Origin: Cladopsammia gracilis
Lineage: Eukaryota; Cnidaria; Anthozoa; Scleractinia; Dendrophylliidae
Direction of reading: 5' to 3'
NCBI GenBank assembly: GCA_022457155.1
Contig: JAJGOT010000058.1
Coordinates: 1,163,501 to 1,227,500 of the forward strand
Length of the DNA stretch: 64,000 nt
Under the pieces are notes generated by a model. It worked only from the letters and a program-made list of their open reading frames with translations. It had not been told where the DNA came from and did not search any database. This document shows, piece after piece, positions 38,201 to 48,355 of the stretch; position 1 is the stretch's first letter; each line of letters begins with the position of its first letter. The position numbers were made by a program, and so were the translations under genes.

Positions 38201-38391
38201 AATCCCGAAAGTGGCCATATTATTTCGAGGTCACGGAATCGAAACACGAAACGTGATCATGAAAGCCGGTAAAATGTCTTACCTTTACACGCGCTAATAA
38301 GAAAGTATCCGTATGGAGTTATATCAGAGAACGATAGATGTACCACTGGTCTTGTGTGTCCGCTACATGTCAGAGGTATTTGTCTTGCCAT
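29221..38391 (-). CDS. STRAP: STRAP WD40 protein, complete, eight exons
   Basis: Serine/threonine kinase receptor-associated protein, a seven-blade WD40 propeller known as a partner of TGF-beta receptors and of the SMN/UNRIP complex in snRNP assembly. Coding exons in order: 38391-38283, 35283-35148, 34443-34362, 33613-33541, 33393-33297, 31710-31573, 30527-30391, 29399-29221. All have AG/GT borders and consistent phases; total 951 bases, 316 residues plus stop. Hallmarks: [16 protein letters not shown] at the N-terminus, [90 protein letters not shown] and [14 protein letters not shown]. It is about 34 residues shorter than the ~350-residue human protein; the loss is the acidic C-terminal tail. 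An in-frame ATG at 38499 would add 36 residues, but the family start fits 38391. Introns hold MITEs. Confidence 0.95.
30724..31361. mobile_element. TIR element in STRAP intron
   Basis: Left end GGGCCAGTTATTTAAACAAA and right end TTTGTTTAAATAACCAGCC are inverse repeats. Inside, GAATGCAAATATGGCC at 30810 and GGCCATATTTGCATTC at 31170 form a second inverse pair. No coding frame. Confidence 0.65.
33098..33183. repeat. Four-copy 20-bp tandem repeat
   Basis: CACACCCCTCCTAATAGGGT repeated four times with small changes (ACTAATAGGGC, CTAACAGGGA), in a STRAP intron. Confidence 0.85.
34610..34998. repeat. TTAATACAGG-word repeat in STRAP intron
   Basis: Contains TTAATACAGGT at 34622, 34803 and again near 34952-34985, ending GTTTCACTGTA, of the same style as the elements at 9440 and 27985. 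Borders are uncertain. Confidence 0.45.
35970..36452. repeat. Element with ACTCATGCGC / CAGCCTCTTGTT ends
   Basis: TTTTTACTCATGCGCGAAGC at the left and CATGAGTAAAGGCTGCTTGC at the right are inverse-related. Related ends occur at 52760-52800 (AACAAGAGGCT, ACTCATGCGC) and 53255-53300 (GCATGAGTAAAAACTGCC). It lies in STRAP intron 1. Confidence 0.5.
36605..37178. mobile_element. TIR element with AGAGACCTTAAGAT ends
   Basis: Left AGAGACCTTAAGATTGAGG and right CCTCGATCTTAAGGTCTCT are inverse repeats; the interior has CACAAACC/AACCGCAAACC words. It is in the first STRAP intron. Confidence 0.7.
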
Positions 38392-38898
38392 AATTTCTAA
38401 TTTAACAAAATTTACGCTGTTGAAAATGAGAAATTTCTGTGAAAAAGTCGACCGGAAAATGGAAGCATGACGTTTTTTACAAGTAGAGCGCTGGTCCAAC
38501 TTATCGCGGCCGCTTGTTGTGCCCAGGACTGCGCGTGCAGTTTGGACTGATTTTGTTCAGGGGGCATGTGCTACAAGGGTCGAGCCCGGAGGGGAGGGGG
38601 GGGGGGGGGGGGGGGGGGGGGTCGTACTCCCTTACAAACGCTATACAGGTGTGTGCCGCCCGATAGGGTAGGGTCATACGCAGCAATCGTGACGCAGTGA
38701 GAAAGGCGAGAGAGGCTCATTTGATACACAAAGGGAAAACGTTATCTCCTCTAGGAATAAATAGACGTGACGAAACTCATTGACATACGACACCTAGTCT
38801 CCTGCACCAATAATAATCTATTGTTTTTATTTTCATAATTTCAAACTCTTATTTGTAACGAACTTTTAGTTTTAACTTCATTTTTCATTTTTTTGTTA

Positions 38899-38938
38899 GC
38901 CCCTGAAGAAGGTTTGTTTTCAAACCGAAATATTGGGC
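38899..38938 (+). ncRNA. Hammerhead-like hairpin, copy a
   Basis: GCCC | CTGAAGA | A | GGTTTG-TTTT-CAAACC | GAAA | TATT | GGGC. The outer GCCC/GGGC and the inner stem both pair. It fits the hammerhead core CUGANGA...GAAA except for one extra A before stem II and a nearly absent stem III. Probably a retroelement end. Confidence 0.5.
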
Positions 38939-39460
38939 AAATTCGTTTAAATATAAATTTTGTTTTATTCTTTTATTTACTCCTTCATCGCCTTGCCGTA
39001 AGGATCAGTTTGCCGTTTTCTGATTTTTTGAGGAGCTCAGTCCTCAAATAGGGTATTTGGTATTGTGATCCTTAGATATTCCTTAGACAGGGTCAGTAAA
39101 TTGCAGTATCCACCCCAACGCGCAAAACGAAAAAGATATGGTCTGTTAAAACTGTACTACACGCCTGAATTTGGCCTTAAAAAGGGTATCAAATTGTTCT
39201 AAAAATGGTAAAATTGCAGCCAGGATTTATAACTATAATCTGGAAAGGAGTTTAGAAGCCTGGTATTCCCTTAGAGATCAGAATTCAGGGAACGATCACG
39301 TGGAAATTCAGGGAACGATCACGTGGAAATTTCGGATGTTTACACCTCTATTCACTAATTGAGTTCTCAAGTCGTCACGTCGCCATGGTGTCAATATACC
39401 AGCATATCTGCATAATTTGTAGACTATATATATTTGCATGTTATGTGTTAATTGTCATCA

Positions 39461-39494
39461 CTGATGAAGACTCGAGTTTTGTAGTCGAAACGTC
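39461..39494 (+). ncRNA. Hammerhead-like hairpin, copy b
   Basis: CTGATGA | A | GACT-loop-AGTC | GAAA | CGTC. The inner stem is intact; the outer stem (expected on either side) does not pair here. Confidence 0.4.
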
Positions 39495-41456
39495 TATTTT
39501 TACAAACAGAAAACGTTTTAGTTCTTAGCAGCTTTTACGTTTTTTATTCAAGCCAGTGTCAACTCCTTTCCAGTTTAAAGGGTATCAAATCTCGATTAGG
39601 GTCAGGGTTTGAGAACCTTAGCGGCACACACCTATCCTAAATTGTCGGGAGTACTCCCCCCCCCCCCCCCCGGGGGGGGGCGAGACTCGAGAGTGAAGTA
39701 TAAACACAAGAACTCAACAGCACTTCGCCTTCGTAAGTCGCTCTTTGCGCCTGTGCTGGAGCTGAGCTCTTTCCTTGCCCTTCAGTCCAGTTATTAGTTT
39801 ACAGTTCACAGAACTAGTGTCGAGCTTGGTTTGTAACGCAAAGGCTAGACAATAGTTGAATACCTAGGCTGAAAACAGTTTCCCTATTCCCTTCAGGACA
39901 GTCAAGTAGCAAAGGACACGCGAAGGAGTAAAGGGAGCGGAGCACCTGAACGTACGTGACTTTCGCTCGTTCGCGTGATATAAGCTCAGCAGTCAGTAGA
40001 CTAACAGTAGACAATACCTTCATTCCATATACTGATATATGCATTGACTAGCTCACCTCGGGTGTTTAATTAAGGTCGCGGGGGATACCTGGCCATGAAT
40101 AAATTCATAAGGCAAAATTTTAGCAGGGGTGTCACTTTGAAAAACGTTATATCGTGAACGTTTGAAAGCCGATTTCGCTAACATTTAACAGAGATATTGG
40201 CGAATGATGGAAGTGCATAAGTATTGTTTTTTATTGAAGGGATCTCGCTTGTGTCCAAGTTTGCTCCTCGAGAAGAACACAAAGCAAGTTGATTTCGCCA
40301 CTCACTGATCCGTCAAAACGTCTATTATGTCATATCTGACTCCGATTTTTTGATTTCAACTTTAATTAAAAGTTATTAGCTATTAAAGGAGTAAAATTGT
40401 CCATGTTAGAATTTAAAGCCTCATATCTTCCCTTTGAAAGCCTATTTAAAAATTTAAAGTCAGATATGACAATCTACAATACACCTAGTTTACCTCCCTG
40501 CAGTATCAACTCATGAAATTGTCTATCCGCGCTGAATTCTTGGACACAAAATTGCTTGTTTTTACGCTTCCGAAGGCTTCCCGAGCAAACACGAATTGAA
40601 AATAAATATATATGGTAATTTTGCTAATTTTAATCCACGGGCTATTGTCAACACTTCATGCAGAAAGAACAAAGGGTTGACACGCTTTGCACGTGCAATT
40701 ATTGATGCAGAAACATCACAGAGCCTGTTCGTGAATATTTCGCGCATTTTCGGTATCAGCCGTCGCACTTCGTGCATACTATTTTCATAAATGCATACTG
40801 ATGAGCGGAACCTGTCCCCCGCGACCTTAATGACAACTAGTTATCAGCCAGCACGTTGATTGGATCGAGAAAGAGACAACCTCGTTCCCAGGGTAGCTCC
40901 AGGGGACGGGAAGGAGAAGACCCTGGGAACGAGGTTGTGAAAGAGACACCATCACACTGAACTGGATGTAGTTTTTCTCTTACCGTCCAAGCGACTCAAG
41001 GCATTTTATTGCATGTTCTTTAGTTTCAGTCACTTCTTTATGGAGATTCATCATTGATACTTTGCAATCGGAGCACAAAAGATTGCAATTTTTGCACTTT
41101 TATATTAAGAGAAATCACGCTGGATTTACTAAACTGTTTAGAAGTTCTTTTAATGAAAAATAAAAAAATGAACGTTATTTGGTATTCCTGTAAAAAAAAA
41201 TAATCATTTCATTAAAAAAATTTAACAATTTCAAGATTTTGTTTGATATCTGGGTCATATCTATGTCATCTATGGGCCAATAAGCTAATTCGGAGTTCTA
41301 AAAAACACGTGCGCGCGTCGGGGTAAAAACAAGCATTAATCAAAAATACAATAAAAATCAATGTTACTAAAAATGTGGTTGTTGTTCATCGTGGTGTGTA
41401 AGATAGGTAAACGCTTTTTTTCGTTTGTCTCACGATGGAGTCACTTTAAGATGTTG

Positions 41457-41502
41457 ATCGCGACGTTTCGACTGCTATTACTGCTAGTCTTCATCAGGCG
41501 AT
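41457..41502 (-). ncRNA. Hammerhead-like hairpin, copy c
   Basis: Minus strand: ATCGC | CTGATGA | A | GACT-loop-AGTC | GAAA | CGTC | GCGAT. Outer stem ATCGC/GCGAT is five perfect pairs and the inner stem is intact. This is the best candidate of the six. Confidence 0.5.
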
Positions 41503-42097
41503 GAGGTCGATTGGTTACGTGTCGCTTATGTGGCACGTTGGCTTGTTGCTATTGGTGCATTTCGATCCTCATTATTATTTCGAAAAGATGTTGTTCCCTC
41601 TCCGGTCCGATTTGATATCGGTCGGCTGTTATGCTTCTTGATTGTTGGCATCCACGCTTCGGGAATTTCAATTCCACTATCTCTGTTGATGTTATTAGGA
41701 AATCAAATTCAACTTTTTTAAATAAGGGCCTGGTCGCACTACAGTCAAAAACAAAAATTAGCCCGTGCAAAAATCGAGGGAAACAAAAGAAACCGCTCCG
41801 GTGGGACAGGCTTTTTGTAGAATTTGTTTGTTTTTAGGTCATTTTGCACTGGCTAATTTTTGTTTTTGACTGTAGTGCGACCAGGCCCTAACAAAAGAAG
41901 AAAATAATCTCGGGATAAAAACGCATGCCCACTGGACCTATTCTTCAAACTCCGAACTCGCTTATACATAACGTTGCTAGACTTTGTAAACGTTTCTGCT
42001 GTTTATTTTTGTTAACCAATCATATTTAATCTTTTCATTTGAATCATTTTATATCTTGTATTAACCGTTTTATTCCATTTTTACTTAGCTCTTTGTA

Positions 42098-42139
42098 GCC
42101 CCTGATGAAGGTTAGTTTTGCCTAACCGAAATATTGGGC
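42098..42139 (+). ncRNA. Hammerhead-like hairpin, copy d
   Basis: GCCC | CTGATGA | A | GGTTAG-TTTTG-CTAACC (loop boundaries approximate) | GAAA | TATT | GGGC. Compared with copy a, the inner stem has a compensatory change (GGTTTG/CAAACC to GGTTAG/CTAACC). Confidence 0.5.
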
Positions 42140-42464
42140 AATAAAATACCCTTTTATATAGCTGTCCGATCAGCCTTGCATTTAGTTTTAGGTTTTCTAG
42201 AAAATAATATCAGTTCTTATGTCTCGGCCTTCCCTGCTATAGTTATATCGATATAATTCCGCGATCGCGTTTTATCGGGTCTTTCTGCATGTACCGGTAG
42301 AGAGGATAAAGGCAACTCGGAAATGGCCTATTGCTTTGGTTTTTCATTGCTACGCTTTGTGATTGGCTAAAAAATCTCGCGCCACTTTCTCGACCAATCA
42401 GAAGTAAAACCAAAACCAATCGTGACTTGCTCGCACGCGTTTTCCCGCGCTTGTATAGCGCGTT

Positions 42465-43010
42465 ATTAGGGTTAAAATTATATGTACAAACTTTTTTCAG
42501 TTTGAATTTCGAAACGAGTCTTTTTGTTTACAATTACTTTCCAATTGCATTGCAGCTCTTGCTGCATGCTTAATTGCGAAATAAAGTTTATCTTGACATT
42601 ACTTTCTAAAATTTACATCTTTTTGCGTGTTTGTTGAGGTGAATAAAGTATTACTACATTAAAAATTACTTGTAAAATGTTTGTTCGCTTTGCACGCAAA
42701 TGTTTGTTGTAAATATCTAAACTCCTAGTACACATTTTCGAAATAAATCTCTGTTTGCAACGCCGTACGTGTTCTTCCGATGCGATCGAAATCACGCTGA
42801 ATTTGCTGATTTCCGGTTTATCAGCATATGGAATTACTTTCGAAAAAAAGTCTTCGTCGACAAATTTTCTGCGAAAAATCAACCAGGCTCAAATTTTCTG
42901 CGAAAAATCAACCAGGCGTTTCAATGGGCAGACCACGTGGTTTGTGGCCGGAAGTCACGTGATTCAATGCCACACAATTTGTCACAATTTCTCCGTGTTG
43001 TGCTACCGTA
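42465..43010 (+). repeat. ~0.5-kb inverted repeat, left arm
   Basis: Matches 46836-47375 in inverse orientation over about 500 bases with only small gaps (for example an extra GTACAT at one place, and loss of a segment after GAATTTGCTGA). It includes a doubled AATTTTCTGCGAAAAATCAA unit and, at 42950-42965, CCGGAAGTCACGTGA, an ETS site fused to an E-box. Frames of 89-100 residues cross both arms but have no recognised domain. Confidence 0.85.
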
Positions 43011-43423
43011 AAGTTCCGAAACTTTCAACGCATGGGGAATCGAATTCCCGTTGAAAAGCCCTGATTTTTTTCAGGCTTTTTCGGGCTTGGATACAGTAGC
43101 TTAAAGGCCTCACTTGACTATTACTTACTTTATTTACGATGCTACTGAGACAACAAATGTTTACAGTTAACTTTGTCAATACTGGGTTTTGTTTTTTAGA
43201 TGCAAGCGCAACTGGTTTAATGCGGCCCTGCCAGGGGGTCACTTGTCTGAATTTTAAAATGTCTCATGTCGGTGTTTTATCAATGCTTCACGTGGCTGTC
43301 GGAAATTGAACGAACATAGTTTTTCGAAAGTTTAGAAAAGGTGGATAATGGTACGTTATAAAGAAACGCCTATAGTTCTATAATAGCTCAGTTATCGTTC
43401 GGTGCGCAACGAACACGTAACAT

Positions 43424-43677
43424 CAGGGTCGTAACAAGGTATATGGGATCAGGGATCAAAGACCTAAAAAAGGGTGGGATCAGGGATCATAGCCTCGGAT
43501 CCGGGATCACAGCCCTCGGGATCGGGATCAGCGTGTTTTCCATTGACGCAAGGATCAGGGAAACAAAATTTTGTGGGATCAGGGATCAAAATTTTCATCA
43601 CTTTTGGGATCAGGGATTAAAAATTTGCGTAAAAATACGGGATCAGCGATGAAAAAATATACCTCGTTACGACCCTG
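43424..43677. mobile_element. 254-bp MITE with 6-bp target duplication
   Basis: Ends CAGGGTCGTAACAAGGTATA and its inverse TATACCTCGTTACGACCCTG, flanked on both sides by TAACAT (43418-43423, 43678-43683). The interior is an array of GGGATCAGGGATCAAA-type words. Confidence 0.9.
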
Positions 43678-43984
43678 TAACATGCTACTGTAGCCATTCA
43701 TGGTAACTGACCTGCGTACAACATTTCAGACCAACTGACCTGATAAATCGTGGAGGAGTTGTGGAGTTGCGTAAATGATGTATAACACCATGCTCAAGAG
43801 ACCCTCAAGGGAACCTCAAGGGTGAAAAATTATGCCAAACCACCGTTCTTTGTCGCTATAAATTCTAGGCTTTGATGTCGCTGTCGGAATTGTGCCGAGA
43901 AAGATTGTATTTTGTCGCAATTTCATTTTACGTGCTGTCGCTACTTTTGACACTTTTTGGGTCATGTCGCCGTCTCCTTAATAT

Positions 43985-45551
43985 GAGGGTGGCAAAGAGG
44001 GGGTACCGATCACGCATCACGCCGAATTTTTAAGTGAAATCACGCATCACGGAGAAAATTTTTAACCAATCACGCGTCACGTAAATAAGGAGTAATCCGG
44101 CATTAAAATGGCAACAAAACAACGTAGAGTCGGCGTGGGCCTACCTACTGAATGCATTGATATTGTATTCAATTTTTTTTTTGAAGGATTGCATTTTAAT
44201 TCATTAATAATAAAATAAAATAAAGGGTGTTGACGGTCCTAGCACAAATCCTACTAGCACGTGGTGTGGTTGTGATGTCCTTTGTTCACTCGATTTTTTG
44301 GCTGGTTTGACTTTAACAGTTTAGCCCAGACTAGCATATCTTATAAAAGATCTTCCCCTCTTGTATGAAATAAGGGGAGGCTCTTTATAGATTTGTCTTA
44401 GTAAAAGTTGCGATTCTATTAAATGCCATTTGTCCATGTTGGGATGTATTGGGTAATATTTCTTTGCGAGCTTTTGTTTTGTCTTTGAAAGCTGACTTTC
44501 TGTCAGAGAATATGACTTCTGAGAGCACCTTCTCAATGAGATTGTTAGGGTAAGCTCTTAGCCGTAGGTTTTTATTTGAATTTATTGATGTTTCCCTCGA
44601 AATTTTCCTTTGAAAAGTTTGTTCAATTCTGAGGAGTCTAAGGACTTCTCCTTTGAAGAAACCTTTCTTGACTCCCGGTTGGTGACAAGATTTAAAGTGC
44701 GTGTATTTCTTCTTAGCATTATTGGCTTTCTTTCGTTTTGCTTGTCTTTAGCGGAAAATGTGTTTCTTATTCAGACATTTTCGTGTATCTGAGACCTTCC
44801 GTTTATCAAGACTCAGGGAGCACACGAGGACGAGATTCAATATGTTTATTATTGGCATTCTCAAGTTCTGACATGTTTTTCACCACTGAGCGCGAATTGT
44901 TTCTGTATGAGCTGGACTCTCCCTTGTACATTTACGAGTGGCTTAGTGCCTTGTTCTTAGGCTGATTGACATATTAGGTTTATTAGTTTCGTTTGGCTTA
45001 GTAGCCTACTCGCTCATCTTCTTTGATTTGAATCAATGTTACGATAGTGGAATTTGATTGGCGCTCCTAGTAATTTCTGTTCTGCCTGACATGTTGCCTG
45101 CTTTCTTATGGTTCCGATTTCCTTCTTGAATTCTTCGTCGGGTCTGATAAGTGCGCTTTGGCGTTGTATCGTAACGTCGCGGACAAGTCTCTTCAACCCT
45201 GCGAGCTTCGAGTTTTCTGATTGCGTTTTCTGATTTCTCGATTCTGTCCTTGCCGTGCCAGGAACGGATTCTCTGGACCCACCACGAAGATCAAAGGTCA
45301 AGAAAAGACCGGACAATTTACTTTGAGTCCTTTGAATGTAAGCTTTCTAGTTTTTCAAAGAATGTCGAAAGCATTCATGTATCACGGAAAAATAAAAGGT
45401 ATATCACGCGTCACGCGCTTCTAAAATAGTAAATCACGCATCACGCGGTGCTATCTGATCACGCATCACGCCGTTAATTTGGGCACAATCACGCATCACG
45501 CGGTTAATTTTGGGGCAATCACGCGTCACGTAAAACCCCTTTGCCACCCTC
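43985..45551. mobile_element. 1.57-kb TIR element with TAATAT duplication
   Basis: Ends GAGGGTGGCAAAG and inverse CTTTGCCACCCTC, flanked by perfect TAATAT (43979-43984, 45552-45557). Subterminal repeats ATCACGCATCACG occur about three times at the left (44007-44090) and five times at the right (45390-45530). The interior carries a retroelement relic, so the element captured or was hit by another element. Confidence 0.85.
44321..44712 (-). pseudogene. Reverse-transcriptase C-terminal relic, second copy
   Basis: Minus-strand translation gives YTHFKSCHQPGVKKGFFKGE, then VLRLLR, NLIEKVLSEVIFSDRKSAF and, after a frame shift, MDKWHLIESQLLLRQIYKEP with PLISYKRGRSF. Same segment as 24640-25215, so both derive from one retroelement family, probably Penelope-like. 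Confidence 0.65.
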
Positions 45552-45983
45552 TAATATATTATCGTATAGTAGTTTTGTTATTAGAGAAAAAGGTTTGGTT
45601 ATCGGGTATTCAGAGACGAAAGGAAAACTTTTTGAAATCAAATGTAATGTACTTTTAAGAGTTATCTATTTTCCTTTGAATGGGAATGACAAAGATCATT
45701 ATACTCATTAAAAATAAACCTCGGATCAGTTTGGTATAGCTTGTTATATCTTTCATTTCCGTTATTTATTGCTAAAAACGGAAATTACTTTTGAGGTCGC
45801 TACTTTCGGAGGGTCGTTATTTTCGGGGGGTCGCTACAGTTCGGGATTTGCTAACGCATGTGAAATTTTATTGCTACTTTCGGAGGGTCGCTACTTTCAA
45901 AGGGTCGTTATTTTCGGAACTTTACGGCATGTTCTCTTCGTTTTTGTTTTGATTTCGTTAGTAAGCTTAACTTTTCCGAGATT

Positions 45984-46115
45984 ATGGATCCAAATGTGTT
46001 GTGCGAGTGTGCTCAAAGTCTGGTGGAAACGACGGAGTTTATCAGAAACGTGGGAAATCGCACAGCAACAACGACCGCAACGTCAACGACCGTGGCATCG
46101 ACGGCCGCGATGTAA
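45984..46115 (+). CDS. Small ORF / possible first exon (unknown)
   Basis: ATG opens a 43-residue frame beginning MDPNVLCECAQSLVETTEF, followed by a Thr/Ala-rich tail, and ends at TAA inside GAT|GTAAGA, a good splice donor. It could be a first exon whose partner was not found, or chance. No family recognised. A longer overlapping frame in another phase (45769-46173) looks like low complexity and was not called. Confidence 0.2.
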   Translation: MDPNVLCECAQSLVETTEFIRNVGNRTATTTATSTTVASTAAM

Positions 46116-46132
46116 GAACATAAGAGAGCTTA

Positions 46133-46252
46133 GGCCCGGTTCAAACGTCGAACTTCACATGTGCCGAACCTAATGCAAATGAGAAAAATCTATTGTTCTT
46201 GCTCATTTGCATTAGATTCGGCACATATGAAGTTCGACGTTTGAACCGGGCC
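46133..46252. mobile_element. 120-bp perfect-hairpin MITE, TTA duplication
   Basis: Arms starting GGCCCGGTTCAAACGTCGAA pair over more than 50 bases with two or three mismatches, flanked by TTA on both sides. Both arms contain ATGCAAAT / ATTTGCAT, an octamer motif. Confidence 0.85.
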
Positions 46253-46599
46253 TTAAGCAACGACGACGGCAACGCCATGAAAAACGTCACTTGAAAAAAG
46301 GATTCGCGCTTTTTTAAACAACTTTGCAGTTGTTCTAATTTGTTAAGTTTGTCTAATGTGTCTGGATTGTCCAGGAGCTAAATTTGAAGGGATGGCTTAC
46401 CAGTTCAAAGGGAGAAAGGAATGTTCACGTTCTCCACAAAACCTATAATTTGATCATTTGACGCTGTTGTTTTGCAGGGAACGGCAAAGAAATGTACCAA
46501 AATGTAAAACGCACGTGCAACACGTGGAGAGGCATTGTTTTCGCTCATTAAACCTATTGTTTTGTGCCGTTCTCGCTGCCGTCACCGTTGTGGTTGCTT

Positions 46600-46815
46600 A
46601 AGGGACGGACCATTTAATTTTTGTGGGGGGGGGGGGGGGGGGGGGGGGGTGAGCATGAATTTTTTTCCCAGCATCACTATTTGCAAGAATTTTTTTTACC
46701 TTAATGCTTGAATTTTTTTCACGTGCTTTCTTGTGCACGATTTTTTTTTCTCTTAAATTTCTTCTGCAGGAATTTTTTTTCGTAATTGCCCAACCCCCCC
46801 CCCCCCCCCCCACAA
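46600..46815. repeat. G25/C18 element fragment
   Basis: GGGACGGACCATTTAATTTTTG then a run of 25 G (46625-46649), several poly-T blocks preceded by GCAGGAATT-type words, and a run of 18 C (46794-46811). It is a degraded relative of the element at 22295-23347. Confidence 0.7.
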
Positions 46816-46835
46816 AAAAAGCTCTCTATAGAGAG

Positions 46836-47375
46836 AACATAATACAACACGGAGAAATTCGTGATAAATTGCGTGACAATTTAGGTTTGTAGTGCATCGT
46901 GGAAGACATTGAATCACGTGACTTCCGGCCACAAACCACGTGGTCTGCCCATTGAAACGCCTCGTTGATTTTTCGCAGAAAATTTTAGCCTGGTTGATTT
47001 TTCGCAGAAAATTTGTCAGCAAATTCAGCGTGATTTCGATCGCATCGGAAGAAGACGTACGGCGTTGCAAACAGAGATTTATTTCGAAAATGTGTACATG
47101 TACTAGGAGTTTAGATATTTACAACAAAAATTTGCGTGCAAAGCGAACAAACATTTTACAAGTAATTTTTAATGCAGTAATACTTTATTCACCTCAACAA
47201 ACACGCAAAAAAGATGTAAATTTTAGAAAGTAATGTCAAGATAAACTTTATTTCGCAATTAAGCATGCAGCAAGAGCTGCAATTAGAAAGTAATTGTAAA
47301 CAAAAAGACTCGTTTCGAAATTCAAACTGAAAAAAGTTTGTACGTATAATTTTGACCATAATAACGCGCCATACC
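46836..47375 (-). repeat. ~0.5-kb inverted repeat, right arm
   Basis: Inverse partner of 42465-43010. It also carries CACGTGACTTCCGG (46916-46929), the mirrored E-box/ETS pair. Confidence 0.85.
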
Positions 47376-47580
47376 GCTTGGCGCCGCGGACATGTAATTG
47401 CTTCGAGCTCTGATTGGTTCATTGGATTGTTTACGACTTCTGTGATTGGTCAGAGTAATTACTTTGTTTTGGTTTTACGATACTCAATTGAAAACTGCGC
47501 TATCATAGGATGTCAGTCAATTTTATTAAGACAGAGCAAAACCAGTTATAACTTCAATTGACTTCTGTGTCGGTCTGTTG

Positions 47581-47640
47581 AGCATTAACGTAGCCTGCGC
47601 GCATATTCGTCTGCGCGCAGGCTACAACTAGCATTAACGT
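47581..47640. repeat. Perfect short hairpin between 11-bp direct repeats
   Basis: GTAGCCTGCGCGCA (47590-47603) and TGCGCGCAGGCTAC (47612-47625) pair perfectly over 14 bp with an 8-base loop. AGCATTAACGT flanks the hairpin on both sides, like a target duplication. Confidence 0.8.
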
Positions 47641-48065
47641 TGTCACAGGAGAAAAAATAATTTATAGCCCCATTTACGGCGCAAACGAAGCACGAAGCAT
47701 GACGGGGCAACAAACTGAACATGAGACAATGCTGGTGATTTGGACGTCGGCCAAGTTGGATGACAGAAACAATACGGAAATTATTTCCATAACAATAAAG
47801 TTGTATTGCCAAAAGGATCAATATTTCATTGTTTTGTAATCCAACATGGCCGCCGCGTAAACATTACATCAATTTGTAGCTCAAATTTCTTGCTTTCTTA
47901 TCACCAGATAAGTCCAAGAAAGCTGCCTGATATACAGTATCAAAGTCCAGCAGTTCGAATAATCGGTTGGTGTTTTCTGTCTGTCATATTACCATGTTTG
48001 CACTTTCCGTTATTTTACCCTCGACAATTAATATTTAGGCTTTTATTTGCAATTCGTGTTAGGAT

Positions 48066-48355
48066 ATGATGACTCCGGAAGATGAAAATGAGTCTATGCT
48101 AGCGAGCAGATTTTCTCCCAAGCATCGAAGAGGCCGACGCCTGTTACTGATTGTAGTGGTAGTTTGCTTTGTGATTCTCTTTGTTATTGGAATAGTTGTT
48201 GGCTACTTCGTTGGAAAAAATGCAGGCAAATGTGAAGCCAACCGTTTTGCTACTACTACTCCTACTACTACGGCGAGAAGTCACCTAGACTTAGGACAAA
48301 TACATAAGGATGCTGTCGAACTGGTCTCCACCAACCAACTCAGAGATTTTCTGAA
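48066..48355 (+). CDS. GCPII-like gene, alternative first exon 1a
   Basis: Starts MMTPEDENESMLASRF (a second ATG at 48069). It has a basic cytoplasmic stretch KHRRGRR, a single hydrophobic anchor LLLIVVVVCFVILFVIGIVV, GYFVGKNAGKC, a Thr-rich stalk and HKDAVELVSTNQLRDFL. It ends in phase 2 (AA|GTAAGC), joining exon 58602 exactly. Confidence 0.8.

Larger units (their letters stand above)
38500..42464. other. Repeat-dominated stretch upstream of STRAP
   Basis: No gene recognised. It holds the G26 tract (38596-38621) about 205 bases upstream of the STRAP start codon, a 23-bp direct duplication at 39284-39331 (ATTCAGGGAACGATCACGTG), a C17/G8 junction near 39656, a fold-back of CCTCGTTCCCAGGGT at 40886-40938, and four hammerhead-like retroelement 3' hairpins. 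Confidence 0.5.

Noticed and set aside
42613..42882. Conserved ~90-residue frame in both inverted arms (also 46940-47233)
   Set aside because: High nucleotide identity alone explains the shared frame; there is no domain and no codon-type bias visible.
45769..46173. 134-residue open frame on the + strand
   Set aside because: It crosses GGTCGCTACTTTCGGAGG-type repeats and a MITE edge, has skewed composition and no domain; another frame looked better.
42465..47375. Paired arms as LTRs of a retrovirus-like element
   Set aside because: The arms are inverted, not direct; there is no primer-binding site, polypurine tract or pol frame between them.
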